A stretch of DNA of 64,000 nt from Phycisphaerales bacterium (GTDB lineage Bacteria > Planctomycetota > Phycisphaerae > Phycisphaerales > UBA1924). The notes beneath the pieces were generated by a model. The model had not been told where the DNA came from, did no database searches, and saw nothing but the letters and a program-made list of their open reading frames with translations. Positions 17,639 through 26,184 of this stretch are shown here, piece by piece (the first letter of the stretch is position 1; each line of letters opens with the position of its first letter). The translations under genes were made by a program, and so were the position numbers. The stretch lies in the NCBI GenBank assembly GCA_020849615.1, contig JADLFW010000017.1, positions 62,001-126,000 on the forward strand, read 5' to 3'.

Positions 17639-17991
17639 GCGCGTGGTTGACGATGCAGGAGGCCAACGTGCTGGGCGCGGTGGCGGGCGGCGTGTTCGGG
17701 GTGCTGGGCGGGGGCGTGACGGGCCCTCTCATCGGGTGGCTGGCCCCCCAAGGCCGGGCCAAGGGCCTGGTGCTCGGCCTGCAGCTGTTCTGGATCGCGG
17801 TCGGGCTCGCGATGCTGCTGACCGGCGTGACCGCGGGGCTGATCGGACAGCCCGGGTACGTAATCAAGCCGTTCGTGCTGGTCGGTCTCATCGCGACGGT
17901 GGTGATGGGCGGGCTGCTGCCGGTGACGCTGGCCCGGTATCGGCAGGCGGACCGGAGACGGCTGGAGGCCGAGGAACTGCGGCGGGGCTGA
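17635..17991 (+). CDS. Small membrane protein paired with the DUF2089 regulator
   Basis: This 118-residue protein has three hydrophobic segments (about residues 10-35, 44-70 and 78-100) and a charged, Arg/Glu-rich C-terminal tail that should face the cytoplasm. It is translationally coupled to the DUF2089 gene through ATGA. No enzymatic motif is visible. By analogy with other DUF2089 neighbourhoods it may be the target or sensor partner of the regulator; this is inference only. Confidence 0.7.
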   Translation: MSAWLTMQEANVLGAVAGGVFGVLGGGVTGPLIGWLAPQGRAKGLVLGLQLFWIAVGLAMLLTGVTAGLIGQPGYVIKPFVLVGLIATVVMGGLLPVTLARYRQADRRRLEAEELRRG

Positions 17992-17997
17992 GATGGA

Positions 17998-18777
17998 TCA
18001 GACCCGCGTGCGGTCGGCATCGCGGAGCGTGAGCCCGGCCCGGCGGGCGACTTCGGCGAGCTGAACGCGGTCTTCGAGGTTGAGCTTGGCGCCGATGGAC
18101 TGCCGGTGATTGTCGACGGTCTTGAAGGAACGGTGCAGGACGGAAGCGATTTCCTTGAGCGTCAGGCCCTGGCCGACGAGGGCGAGCACCTCGAGTTCGC
18201 GGCCCGACAACGGTTCGAGCGGCCCGAGGTCGGCGACTTTGGACTCCACGAGTTCGTACTTGCCGGAGGCGATGGGCTCTTCGCCATCCTCGGAGGGAAC
18301 GCGGCGGGTGATGGTGAGGAAGCGTTCGGGAAGAGCGGCGCCATCGGCCCCTTCAAGATCGGGAGGCTCGGGGGTCTCCGCTTCGATGTAATGAATCCAG
18401 GTGTGGAGCTGGTAGCCGCGCCAGATGGTACGCATCAGCACCGGCTTGCCGGTGAGCCGGACGCGCTGCAGCACGCGCAGGCGTTCCTCGACCCACTCGG
18501 GCGCGTGCAGATCGCGCCAGAACTTCCCGATGAACTCGGCCGGCCCGGCATCCGGGCCGTGGTAGATCTGCGCTGCCTGCTTGTTCAGGTACAGCACCTG
18601 GCCGTCGATGGAGACGATGCCGACCCCGGTGTCGGGCTCGGAGGTGATGGCCTGCCAGATGACATCCGAGGGAACTCCCTCCGCGGGGAGCGGCGGCGGG
18701 CCAGCCCCGCCCGGCGGCGGCGGTTCGCCGTCGGCCCGGCTATCCAACCCGCCATGCTCCGGCAATCGGTGGTCCAC
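17998..18777 (-). CDS. PAS domain - LuxR-type HTH regulator (copy 1)
   Basis: A PAS domain (about residues 40-165: V-I-W-Q-A-I-T-S-E-P then G-I-V-S-I-D-G-Q-V-L-Y-L-N-K-Q-A-A) is followed by a LuxR/GerE helix-turn-helix with L-S-G-R-E-L-E-V-L-A-L-V-G-Q-G and K-E-I-A-S-V-L-H-R-S-F-K-T-V-D-N-H. It should be a cytosolic transcription factor sensing a ligand or redox state through PAS. A second protein of the same architecture is encoded at 51717-52421. The start is GTG (18775-18777), with AGGGG six bases ahead. It is convergent with the DUF2089 pair. Confidence 0.84.
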   Translation of the reverse strand: MDHRLPEHGGLDSRADGEPPPPGGAGPPPLPAEGVPSDVIWQAITSEPDTGVGIVSIDGQVLYLNKQAAQIYHGPDAGPAEFIGKFWRDLHAPEWVEERLRVLQRVRLTGKPVLMRTIWRGYQLHTWIHYIEAETPEPPDLEGADGAALPERFLTITRRVPSEDGEEPIASGKYELVESKVADLGPLEPLSGRELEVLALVGQGLTLKEIASVLHRSFKTVDNHRQSIGAKLNLEDRVQLAEVARRAGLTLRDADRTRV

Positions 18778-18845
18778 TCTTCACCCCTATCCGGCTCGGT
18801 TCCGGATGAGTCTACCGGCGAGCGACAGCGGGCGGAAGCGTCACA

Positions 18846-19955
18846 TCACTCGGGGGGAAGGGCGCAGGATCCGCCGTGCCGTTCGTGATAGTCCTGGTGG
18901 TAGCCCTCCGCCTCCCAGAACCGGCCCGCCTCCTTGACGGACTGGACCTGCGTGACGATCTTGCGGGCCTTGAACTTGTCGGACTGCTGGAGCTCGGCGA
19001 TGTACGCGTTGGCCTCGCGCAGCTGGGTGTCATCGGCGGCGAAGATCGCGGAGCGGTAGTTGTCGCCGACATCCGGGCCCTGGCGGTTGAGCTGGGTGGG
19101 GTCGTGGATCTTGAAGAACCACTTGAGCAGTTCGTTGTAGGAGATGCGGGCGGGGTCGTAGTCGACGCGCACGACCTCGGCGTGGCCCGTTGTGTGGCGG
19201 CAGACATCCTCGTAGCTGGGGTTGTCGAGCTTGCCGCCCATGTAGCCGCTGACGGCGTTGACGACGCCGGGGATCTGCTGGAACCGGTCTTCAACACCCC
19301 AGAAGCAGCCGCCGCCGAAGTAGGCGGAGGTGGTGGCGATGGGCCGGGCGGCGTCGGGCCAGGGCATGGGGCCATCGGCGGCCTTCTCGACGAACTCGAG
19401 GGAGGCCGAGTTGAGGCAGTAGCGCAGGCCCGTCGGCTCGGGACCGTCGTCGAAGACGTGGCCCAGGTGGGCCCCGCAGCGGGTGCACTCGATCTCGATG
19501 CGCTGCATGCCGTGGGAGTTGTCCTTGATGTAGTGGATGTGGTCGCGGTCGAAGGGCTGGAAGAAGCTGGGCCAGCCGGTGCCGGAGTTGAACTTGTGGT
19601 CGGAGCTGAAGAGGGGGAGGGAGCAGAGGCGGCAGATGTACGCGCCCTCTTTGTGGTTATCGAGGAGGTTGCCGCAGAACGCGGGCTCGGTGCCCTGGTT
19701 CAGGATGATCTTGGCTTCTTCCGGCGTGAGCTTCCTCGCCAGCTCGGCGATGCGGTCGGGCGCGAGCGGGGTGATGTCGAAGGCGGAACGGGAGTAGACG
19801 GGCCCGTCCTTTCCGGTGGCGGCGGGTTTGGCGGTGGGCATGATGGTCCTCAGGGCGTCCTGTCCGGGCTGGCCCGCGCGGGCCGCGGTGTAGACCACGG
19901 CGGCGGCGGCGAGGGCCGCGGAGAGGAACAGGAGCGCAAAGATGGCGGGTTTCAT
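18846..19955 (-). CDS. msrBA: Exported MsrB-MsrA fusion, methionine sulfoxide reductase
   Basis: An N-terminal signal or anchor segment (M-K-P-A-I-F-A-L-L-F-L-S-A-A-L) leads into an MsrB domain with two zinc C-x-x-C pairs (C-R-L-C and C-T-R-C) and the catalytic Cys in R-Y-C-L-N-S. An MsrA domain follows, whose catalytic Cys is in G-G-G-C-F-W-G. Together they reduce both R and S methionine sulfoxides in envelope proteins. The order MsrB then MsrA is the reverse of the Neisseria PilB arrangement, and no thioredoxin domain is present. The ATG at 19953-19955 follows GGAG at a good distance. The last residues, G-S-C-A-L, may hold a resolving Cys. Confidence 0.92.
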   Translation of the reverse strand: MKPAIFALLFLSAALAAAAVVYTAARAGQPGQDALRTIMPTAKPAATGKDGPVYSRSAFDITPLAPDRIAELARKLTPEEAKIILNQGTEPAFCGNLLDNHKEGAYICRLCSLPLFSSDHKFNSGTGWPSFFQPFDRDHIHYIKDNSHGMQRIEIECTRCGAHLGHVFDDGPEPTGLRYCLNSASLEFVEKAADGPMPWPDAARPIATTSAYFGGGCFWGVEDRFQQIPGVVNAVSGYMGGKLDNPSYEDVCRHTTGHAEVVRVDYDPARISYNELLKWFFKIHDPTQLNRQGPDVGDNYRSAIFAADDTQLREANAYIAELQQSDKFKARKIVTQVQSVKEAGRFWEAEGYHQDYHERHGGSCALPPE

Positions 19956-20075
19956 GGAGCGGACTCCGGAACGTGGAATCATCCTAGATTCGATGCCGGA
20001 AGGTGGGTGGATGTTTCCAAGAGGTATTCACGGGTTCTTCCGACGCGCGGCCCGGCGGCAGGTATCCTGCGGCCC

Positions 20076-21452
20076 ATGACCGACCGGCAGCCTTCTGATG
20101 GGAGCCCGCAGAACCCGACCCGAGTGCTGGGCCCGTTCGATGCGGGGTGCATCGTGGTCGGGGCGATCATCGGGGTGGGGATCTTCTTCACACCTTCGCG
20201 GGTGGCGGCGCTGACGGGGACGGGGAATCTGGCGCTGGCGGCGTGGACGCTGGCGGGGTTCATCGCGATGTGCGGCGCGCTGACGTTCGCGCAGCTTGGG
20301 GCGCGGTACCACGCGGCGGGGGCGCAGTACGAGATCCTGCGGGATGCGTACGGGCCGCTGCCGGGGTTCGTGTTCGTCTTCTGCAACGCCACCGCGATCC
20401 AAGCCGGCGCTACGGGCATCATCGCGATCATCTGCATCCGAAACATCGCGGCCGCGGCCGGGCGGGGCGAGCCGGAAGGCGCGGTGCTGCTCTCGCTGTC
20501 GATCGCCCTGATCTCGGTGCTGATGGCGGCGAACATCATCGGCGTGAAGGCGGGCTCGGCGATCCAGAACATCACGGTCGCGGCCAAGGTGATCGCGCTG
20601 CTGGCGGTGACGGGGTTGGCGGTGCTGTACTCGCCGCCGGCGGGGCGGGCGGCCACCGGGCCCGTCGCGGGCTCGCTGTCGCCGGTGGCGGGGGTGATGG
20701 CGGCGCTGGTGCCCGCGTTCTTCTCCTACGGCGGCTGGCAGCACGCGCTGTGGATCTCGGGCGAGGTGAAGGACCCGCGGAGGAACCTGCCGCGGTCGAT
20801 CGTCGGCGGCGTTCTGCTGGTGGTCATCGTGTACGTGCTGGCGAACTGGGCCTACCTGCGGCTGCTGGGGGTCGATCGCGTCGCGGCCAGCGGGGCGCTG
20901 GCGGCGGATGCCGTGGGAGTGGTCTACCCGGGCACGGGGGCGCGCGTGATCGCCGCCGCGGTGGCGGTGTCGGCGCTGGGGGTGCTGAACGCGCAGCTGC
21001 TGTCGGGCCCGCGGCTGGTGTACGGGATGGCGCGGGATGGACGGTTCTTTTCGCCGTTTGCGAAGCTCTCCCGGACGGGGACGCCATGGGCGGCCATTCT
21101 GCTGATCGGAGCGATGGCGATCGTGCTCCTGCTGGTGGCGGGGCAGCAGGGTGTGGACCGGCTGACCACGGGCGTGGTCTTCATCGATGGTGTGTTCTTC
21201 GCGATGACAGGCGCGGCGGTGTTCCTGCGGCGGGTCGGCGGCGTGCCGGAGGATGGCGCGTTCCGCGCGCCGGGCTTCCCGGTCGTGCCCGCGCTGTTCG
21301 TGATCGGCGAAGCGGGCGTGGTCATCGGGGCCTACCTCGCGGAGGACACCCGCCACGCGGCCGTGCTCGGGGTCGCGTGGATCGCGGCGGCGGTGGTGCT
21401 GTACCTGGTGTTCTTCCGCAGCGGGAAGGCCGGGCCCGGCGTCAGGGAATGA
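20076..21452 (+). CDS. APC-superfamily amino acid permease
   Basis: This 458-residue inner-membrane transporter has about 12 hydrophobic segments. The first helix carries the APC substrate loop, I-V-V-G-A-I-I-G-V-G-I-F-F-T-P. The family segments S-Y-G-G-W-Q-H-A-L-W-I-S-G-E-V-K-D-P-R-R-N-L-P and G-P-R-L-V-Y-G-M-A-R-D-G are also present. These place it in the amino acid/polyamine/organocation family, LAT-like; the substrate is not predictable. The start ATG at 20076 is chosen because upstream sequence in this frame is the antisense of msrBA. Its end overlaps the convergent UbiA-like gene by 11 bases. Confidence 0.88.
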   Translation: MTDRQPSDGSPQNPTRVLGPFDAGCIVVGAIIGVGIFFTPSRVAALTGTGNLALAAWTLAGFIAMCGALTFAQLGARYHAAGAQYEILRDAYGPLPGFVFVFCNATAIQAGATGIIAIICIRNIAAAAGRGEPEGAVLLSLSIALISVLMAANIIGVKAGSAIQNITVAAKVIALLAVTGLAVLYSPPAGRAATGPVAGSLSPVAGVMAALVPAFFSYGGWQHALWISGEVKDPRRNLPRSIVGGVLLVVIVYVLANWAYLRLLGVDRVAASGALAADAVGVVYPGTGARVIAAAVAVSALGVLNAQLLSGPRLVYGMARDGRFFSPFAKLSRTGTPWAAILLIGAMAIVLLLVAGQQGVDRLTTGVVFIDGVFFAMTGAAVFLRRVGGVPEDGAFRAPGFPVVPALFVIGEAGVVIGAYLAEDTRHAAVLGVAWIAAAVVLYLVFFRSGKAGPGVRE

Positions 21453-22371
21453 TGTGAACTACCGCCCAGACGGCAAGGGCCTCGGCGGCAAAGCGGGCAT
21501 CAACCCACTCGCGAACGCGGCTGGGCTGGGCGAGGCGCAGGGCCACGGATGACACCGCGGTCACGATGGCCCAGGCGATGCAGGATCGGCGCGGCCCGGG
21601 GATGATCGTGATCAGGGCGAGGGCGAGCAGCAGGCGGACCGACATGGCGGTGTTCCAGGCGCGGGCCCGGCCAAGACCTGTGGCGAGGGTGGCGGTGCCG
21701 AAGGCGCGGTCTGCGGCTTCATCATCGAGGTCGCAGAGGGCGGCATCGGCCCAGACGCGGACGATCAGGTGCGCTGCGGAAGCGGCGATCGCCGCCGCGT
21801 GCGACCGGATCGAGCCGAGGGGGTCAGCGCTTTGCGAGAGGATCGTGATGAGGGCGGCGAAGCCGGTGATTCCGGCGGCGACGTAGAAGTTCTTGAGGAG
21901 GAACACATCCTTGATGCGCGGGCGGGCCCGGCGCGGGCGGCCCGCGTAGGCGATCACGCCCGTTGCGGCGGCGAGAACGAGGGCCGGCGCCAAGGGGGAG
22001 ATGAAGAAGCCCAGGACCGCGGCGACCAGCAGCAGGAGGCCCGACAGGATGCGGACGGCGCGGGAGCGGCGGGCGAGGAAGCGAAAGCGATGGGGATGCG
22101 CGGCATCATCGGCGGGGTCGAGCCAGCGGTCGGCGAGCTTGACGCGGTCGAGTAGGTAGACGGCGGCGGCGGTGCAGAAGGCGAAGGCGAGGAGGTGGGC
22201 CCGGCGCCCCGGCGTGGTGGAGGGCCACAGCCGGGCGAGGTCGGCGAAGCAGTAGACGCCGGCGGCGATGTAGAGGCCCGACCAGACCGCCAGGTGCGAG
22301 GCGGCGGTGAGCAGGACCGGGCCCGCCGGGGCGCGGGAGGGTCCGGCGGCGGATGGGGCGGTGGGGTTCAC
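21442..22371 (-). CDS. UbiA-superfamily prenyltransferase-like membrane protein
   Basis: This is a 309-residue polytopic protein with about eight membrane helices. Two aspartate-rich loops fit the UbiA superfamily: L-L-D-R-V-K-L-A-D-R-W-L-D near residue 75 and C-D-L-D-D-E-A-A-D-R-A-F-G-T-A-T-L-A-T-G-L-G near residue 215, equivalent to the two Mg-prenyl-diphosphate sites. The acceptor (quinone, chlorophyll, lipid) is unknown. It starts with a GTG that overlaps the TGA of the DinB-like gene (GTGA), so the two are translationally coupled. Confidence 0.75.
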   Translation of the reverse strand: MNPTAPSAAGPSRAPAGPVLLTAASHLAVWSGLYIAAGVYCFADLARLWPSTTPGRRAHLLAFAFCTAAAVYLLDRVKLADRWLDPADDAAHPHRFRFLARRSRAVRILSGLLLLVAAVLGFFISPLAPALVLAAATGVIAYAGRPRRARPRIKDVFLLKNFYVAAGITGFAALITILSQSADPLGSIRSHAAAIAASAAHLIVRVWADAALCDLDDEAADRAFGTATLATGLGRARAWNTAMSVRLLLALALITIIPGPRRSCIAWAIVTAVSSVALRLAQPSRVREWVDARFAAEALAVWAVVHIIP

Positions 22372-22817
22372 TCGATAGGCTTGAGGCCCTGGAGCGCGCG
22401 CAGGTAGTTGATCTGCCCGAAGTGGTAGCAGTCGTGCGGGAGCACATAGGTGAAGGCATCGGCATCGGCGGCGAAGTTGCGCAGGCCCTGGGCGGTGCGG
22501 GTCTGCGTCTCGACGAAGCGGCGGCGGGTTTCGGCCCAGGCCTCCTCGGTCGGCTCGCGGATTTCAGGGAAGTTCAGGCGGGCCAGCTGTTCGGGGGTGG
22601 GCTTCTCGCCGGTCGCGATGCGGTGGAGCCAGCTCTCACGCCAGAACATCATGTGCAGGACGATCTGCCAGATGGAGTGCCGGCCCGGCGCCGGCGACCA
22701 GGCGGCCTGCGCGGCGCTCAGGCCGTCGAGCGACTTGCTCCACGAAGCAGCCCAGAGGCCATCATCCCAGGCCTCTTCCCACCAGGTCGCAACCCACTCC
22801 CGGGCGTCCTTCTGCAT
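22368..22817 (-). CDS. DinB-like four-helix protein (copy 1)
   Basis: This 149-residue protein resembles the DinB/YfiT-like metalloenzyme fold: W-Q-I-V-L-H-M-M-F-W-R-E-S in the second helix and H-D-C-Y-H-F-G-Q-I-N-Y-L-R in the last helix give the three-histidine metal site. Members include thiol-dependent S-transferases, but most are uncharacterised. The ATG at 22815-22817 has GGAG eight bases ahead; the longer frame upstream is non-conserved Pro/Arg-rich text. It is coupled to the UbiA-like gene. Confidence 0.8.
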   Translation of the reverse strand: MQKDAREWVATWWEEAWDDGLWAASWSKSLDGLSAAQAAWSPAPGRHSIWQIVLHMMFWRESWLHRIATGEKPTPEQLARLNFPEIREPTEEAWAETRRRFVETQTRTAQGLRNFAADADAFTYVLPHDCYHFGQINYLRALQGLKPIE

Positions 22818-22981
22818 GGGTGTCTCCAGCGTGAACTTGGACAGGCTAGGCGGCCCGCCGGGCCCGCGGGGGCGAAGTTCATCGGCCGCGCGGGGGCCGG
22901 ATGGCGCATGACATCGGGCGGGACGCGATCCGCGGCCCGCCAGCACTATGAGGAGATCGGGATGAAGGAGCGGGTGAGGCG

Positions 22982-23437
22982 ATGCTGAAGTTTCTGTTCG
23001 GCGGCGGATGGTGGACGGCGTGGTACGCGGTCGTGTGGCTGGGCGGGCTGGCGTTCGTCGGGGTGCCGGTGTTTGCGCTCATCCGGGATGCGGTGCCCAA
23101 GCCGGCGGGCCCGGCATCGCTGGGATCGGTGGTGTTCGCGATGGCGGTGGCGGTGTACTTCGGCGCGGTGACGCCGATCAACACGGCGGTCGCGGCCCGG
23201 ATGGCCGGGCTGAACTGGCTTCTCGTGTTCCTGGTCGCGGGCGCCGCGTGCGCCGGGGCGACGGTTGCGAGCTACATGGTGCTGGCGATGGTGTGCGAGA
23301 AGGGCGGGTACGCGAGGTCGGCCGCGGCCGCGGGCCTGTGCATCGCGCTGTTCATGGCGAACCTCGCGGCGCTGGGTCACGCCCGCGGATCGGTGGACAG
23401 CGGGGCGCTCCCCGACGCGCCAGTGGTTCCCGAGTAG
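22982..23437 (+). CDS. Four-helix membrane protein of unknown function
   Basis: This 151-residue hydrophobic protein has four predicted membrane segments (about residues 10-35, 45-68, 76-100 and 110-130) and short loops. No recognised motif is present. ATG at 22982 is preceded by GGAGCGGGTGAGGCG. It lies divergent from the DinB-like gene and convergent with the methyltransferase gene, so it appears to be a single-gene unit. Confidence 0.7.
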   Translation: MLKFLFGGGWWTAWYAVVWLGGLAFVGVPVFALIRDAVPKPAGPASLGSVVFAMAVAVYFGAVTPINTAVAARMAGLNWLLVFLVAGAACAGATVASYMVLAMVCEKGGYARSAAAAGLCIALFMANLAALGHARGSVDSGALPDAPVVPE

Positions 23438-23443
23438 CGGACT

Positions 23444-24298
23444 TCAGTCGCGGGTGGGTTTGGCCTCATCAGCAGCGGGCCTGCGCGCGACGGCGTAGAT
23501 CGCGCTGAGCTGGATGGAGGTGATGGACGTGAGGCGGCCCGTGACTTCATCGCGGAGCCACTGCTGATCCTCGGGGCTGAGGCGGTCGATCGTCCAGCGG
23601 AAGCCCGAGCCCATCGCGATGGTCCAGAAATCCTGCGGTGAGGCGACCGGGTGCTCGCGGGCCTCCTGCTCGATGCTCACTTCCGGAATCCCCGCCTGCT
23701 CGAAGACGGTGCGGAGCGAGTCGGGGTCGGCGATGCGGTCCCACGGGTTGAACGCGGCCCGGAGTTCAGGGCGGCGGTTGCCCACCGCATCCCAGAACAC
23801 CGATGCGGCGGGCTCGAAGGATCGAGCGCCCCACGTCGTGACGGCGAGCACACCGCCGGGGCGCAGCAGGCTCCAGAGCATGCGCAGCTGGCCCGCCATG
23901 TCGTCGACCAGGAAGATGCCGAACGTGCAGATGACCGCGTCGAAGGAGGCCCCCGCACCCCCCAGCGAGGTCATGTCCGCCGCGCGTGTGCGGAAGTTGC
24001 TCAGGCTGCGGGCCGCCGCCTTCTGCTCCGCCAGTTCGAGCAGTCGCTCGGCCAGGTCCACCGCCAGCACCGAGCCCGTCGGCCCGACCCGCTCCGCCGC
24101 GGCGATCGCCGAGGCCCCGCTGCCGGCGCAGACATCCAGCACGTGCGCCCCCGCGGGCAGGTCCAGACGCTCGATCGTCCGACGCCCGAACCACTCCCAG
24201 AACGACAGCGCCGGGTCGTCGTAGGTGTCGGCGGCGGCGTTGTACGCATCGCGGGCCCGCTCGGCCGAGCTCGATGCGCCATCGCGGGGGGTGGTCAT
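23444..24298 (-). CDS. Class I SAM-dependent methyltransferase
   Basis: This is a 284-residue Rossmann-type methyltransferase. Motif I is V-L-D-V-C-A-G-S-G-A-S (residues about 53-63), motif II L-A-V-D-L-A, and motif IV F-D-A-V-I-C-T-F-G. L-L-R-P-G-G-V-L-A-V comes at the expected place. The pattern resembles UbiE/COQ5-like and arsenite-type small-molecule methyltransferases, but no acceptor can be assigned. It is separated from the oxidoreductase gene on the same strand by 66 bases. Confidence 0.84.
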   Translation of the reverse strand: MTTPRDGASSSAERARDAYNAAADTYDDPALSFWEWFGRRTIERLDLPAGAHVLDVCAGSGASAIAAAERVGPTGSVLAVDLAERLLELAEQKAAARSLSNFRTRAADMTSLGGAGASFDAVICTFGIFLVDDMAGQLRMLWSLLRPGGVLAVTTWGARSFEPAASVFWDAVGNRRPELRAAFNPWDRIADPDSLRTVFEQAGIPEVSIEQEAREHPVASPQDFWTIAMGSGFRWTIDRLSPEDQQWLRDEVTGRLTSITSIQLSAIYAVARRPAADEAKPTRD

Positions 24299-24364
24299 GG
24301 ACCGATCCTATTGCCCGTCGCCGGACCAGGGGGTGGAGCCGCCCTCGCGACATCGGCGGGCCGA

Positions 24365-25456
24365 TTACGGCGCGGCCGGCGATTCCGCAATGACCTCAAG
24401 CACGATCTTGCCGCGGGTGTGGCGCGTCGCGATCAGTTCATGGGCCTCCGCGGCCCGGGCCAGTGGCAGGACCTTCGACACCACGGGCCTGATCTTGCCG
24501 TCATCGATGAGCCCGCCGATCTGGGCCAGCTCATCCGCATTCGGTCGGACCAGGATGACGACGCCCTTGGCCTCGGCCTTGGACGCCTTGGCCTGTTCGG
24601 GCGGCTGAACGATCGAGACCAGGATTCCACCCTTCTTCAGCACCGACCACGATCGCTCCTGCGTATCGCCGCCGATGGGGTCGAGGACGACATCGACATC
24701 CCTGGCGATGTCCTCGAACTTCTGGGCCCGGTAGTCGATGGCGACATCGGCGCCCAGGTCCACGAGCGTCTGCTGGTTTTCGGCGGAGGCGGTGGCGATG
24801 ACCTTGGCGCCCCTGGCCTTGGCGATCTGCACCGCGAAAGAGCCGACGCCGCCGGAGCCGCCGTGGATGAGCACGGTCTGCCCGGCCTCGAGCTTGGCGG
24901 TGTCGATGAGGGCCTGCCACGCGGTGAGGGCGGCGAGCGGGACGGCGGCGGCCTCGGTGAAGCTCAGTTTCGCCGGCTTGAGGGCGACTTCGCCTTCCTT
25001 GGCGATCAGGTATTCGGCGTAGGCGCCGCCGCGCTGCAGGTTGATGTACGTGAACACCGCATCGCCCGGCTTGAACTTCGTGATGTTCTTCCCGACCTTC
25101 TCGACCACGCCCGACGCGTCGAATCCCGGGATGTAGGGCGGCTTGACCATCGGGCCCAGGGCCCCCGCGCGGATCTTGTCATCGACCGGGTTTACGCCCG
25201 CCGCGTGCACGCGGATGAGGATGTCATCATCGCCGGGCACGGGCCGGGGGACACCCTCGTACTTCAGCTCGGACGCCGCGCCGAACTTGTACATCCGGAT
25301 GGCCTTCATCGTGAACTGCGCGGGATTGGGCGGCGCCGGGAGCTGGACCGGTGTCTGGACCGGGCTCTGGGCTGGGGGCTGGGCCGGGGGTTGGGCCCGG
25401 CCCATCGAGACCATGAGCAGCGCGAAGAACGGCAGCAGCAATCGCGGCGCGAACAT
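24365..25456 (-). CDS. Exported zinc-independent quinone oxidoreductase-like MDR protein
   Basis: A signal peptide (M-F-A-P-R-L-L-L-P-F-F-A-L-L-M-V-S-M-G-R) and a Pro/Gln repeat linker (P-P-A-Q type) precede a full medium-chain dehydrogenase/reductase domain. The nucleotide-binding motif is H-G-G-S-G-G-V-G. The GroES-like part has P-G-F-D-A-S-G-V-V, and D-P-I-G-G-D-T comes later. The catalytic zinc ligands of alcohol dehydrogenases are absent, as in NADPH:quinone reductases. An exported enzyme needing NADPH is odd unless it is folded with cofactor before export, or the leader is an anchor. The ATG at 25454-25456 has GGAG nine bases ahead. Confidence 0.85.
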   Translation of the reverse strand: MFAPRLLLPFFALLMVSMGRAQPPAQPPAQSPVQTPVQLPAPPNPAQFTMKAIRMYKFGAASELKYEGVPRPVPGDDDILIRVHAAGVNPVDDKIRAGALGPMVKPPYIPGFDASGVVEKVGKNITKFKPGDAVFTYINLQRGGAYAEYLIAKEGEVALKPAKLSFTEAAAVPLAALTAWQALIDTAKLEAGQTVLIHGGSGGVGSFAVQIAKARGAKVIATASAENQQTLVDLGADVAIDYRAQKFEDIARDVDVVLDPIGGDTQERSWSVLKKGGILVSIVQPPEQAKASKAEAKGVVILVRPNADELAQIGGLIDDGKIRPVVSKVLPLARAAEAHELIATRHTRGKIVLEVIAESPAAP

Positions 25457-25522
25457 GCGGGATTTCTCCGTGCGCCCGGCGCGGGCGGACAATGGTACCC
25501 CGTGCCGGCGTACGCTCGGGGC

Positions 25523-26095
25523 ATGATGAGCCCGGCCCGGCCGACCAAGGCGCAGCTCGCGGCGGCGCGAGATTCCGAGACCGTCCCCGACATCATCGGG
25601 CCGGGGCTGGCGATCCTCTTCATCGGGATCAACCCGGGCCTGTACTCGGGAGCGACGGGGCACCACTTCGCGAGGCCCGGCAATCGGTTCTGGCCCGCGC
25701 TCTTCCGGGCCGGGCTGACGCCGCGGCAGCTTCACCCCTCCGAGGAAATGGAGCTGCTGGAGTACGGCATCGGCCTGACCAAGTTCGTGCACCGGGCCAC
25801 GGCGACAGCGGCCGAGCTGACCGATGAGGAAGTGCGCAAGGGCGGCGCCCGGGTGAAGCGGATGGCGGCGCGGTACAGGCCGAAGGTGGCGTGCTTCCTG
25901 GGTGTGGGGGCGTACAACCAGGCGTACGGGCTGAAGGGAACGGCGGTGGGGTTGCAGACGGATCGGCTGGGCCCGGCCGAGCTGTGGGTGCTGCCGAATC
26001 CGAGCGGATTGAACGCGAACTACCAGATGCCGGACTTTGTGCGGCTGTTCACGCGGGTCCGGGAAGCGGCGGGGTTGCCGAGTCTGAGGGGTTGA
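25523..26095 (+). CDS. mug: G/U mismatch-specific DNA glycosylase (Mug-like)
   Basis: This is a 190-residue member of the Mug/TDG branch of uracil-DNA glycosylases, removing uracil or thymine from G mismatches. The catalytic/recognition motif reads G-I-N-P-G-L-Y-S-G-A-T-G-H-H-F, followed by A-R-P-G-N-R-F-W-P-A-L. The late loop is N-P-S-G-L-N-A-N, which inserts into the helix. The long open frame upstream is antisense to neighbouring genes, so the ATG pair at 25523/25526 is taken as start. Its stop abuts a REP-like element. Confidence 0.92.
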   Translation: MMSPARPTKAQLAAARDSETVPDIIGPGLAILFIGINPGLYSGATGHHFARPGNRFWPALFRAGLTPRQLHPSEEMELLEYGIGLTKFVHRATATAAELTDEEVRKGGARVKRMAARYRPKVACFLGVGAYNQAYGLKGTAVGLQTDRLGPAELWVLPNPSGLNANYQMPDFVRLFTRVREAAGLPSLRG

Positions 26096-26159
26096 GGTGG
26101 CCCGCCTCTCCGAGGCGGGGGACGGGGACTTTGTGCACGCCACGGAGTGGCGTGCCACC
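26095..26159. repeat. REP-like element with outer stem and two hairpins
   Basis: GGTGGC (26096-26101) and GCCACC (26154-26159) form an outer inverted repeat. Inside are two hairpins, CCCGCCTC/GAGGCGGG and CACGCCAC/GTGGCGTG, separated by a short purine-rich spacer. The same plan occurs at 32424-32495. It lies between mug and the DUF1801 gene. It may work as a transcript stabiliser or terminator. Confidence 0.75.
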
Positions 26160-26184
26160 GGGGTGGATCAGTAAACTCCGGGCC

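Noticed and set aside
23651-25522. Long N-terminal extension in frame with mug
   Set aside because: The region is antisense to a methyltransferase and an oxidoreductase; the Mug family starts at the ATG at 25523.
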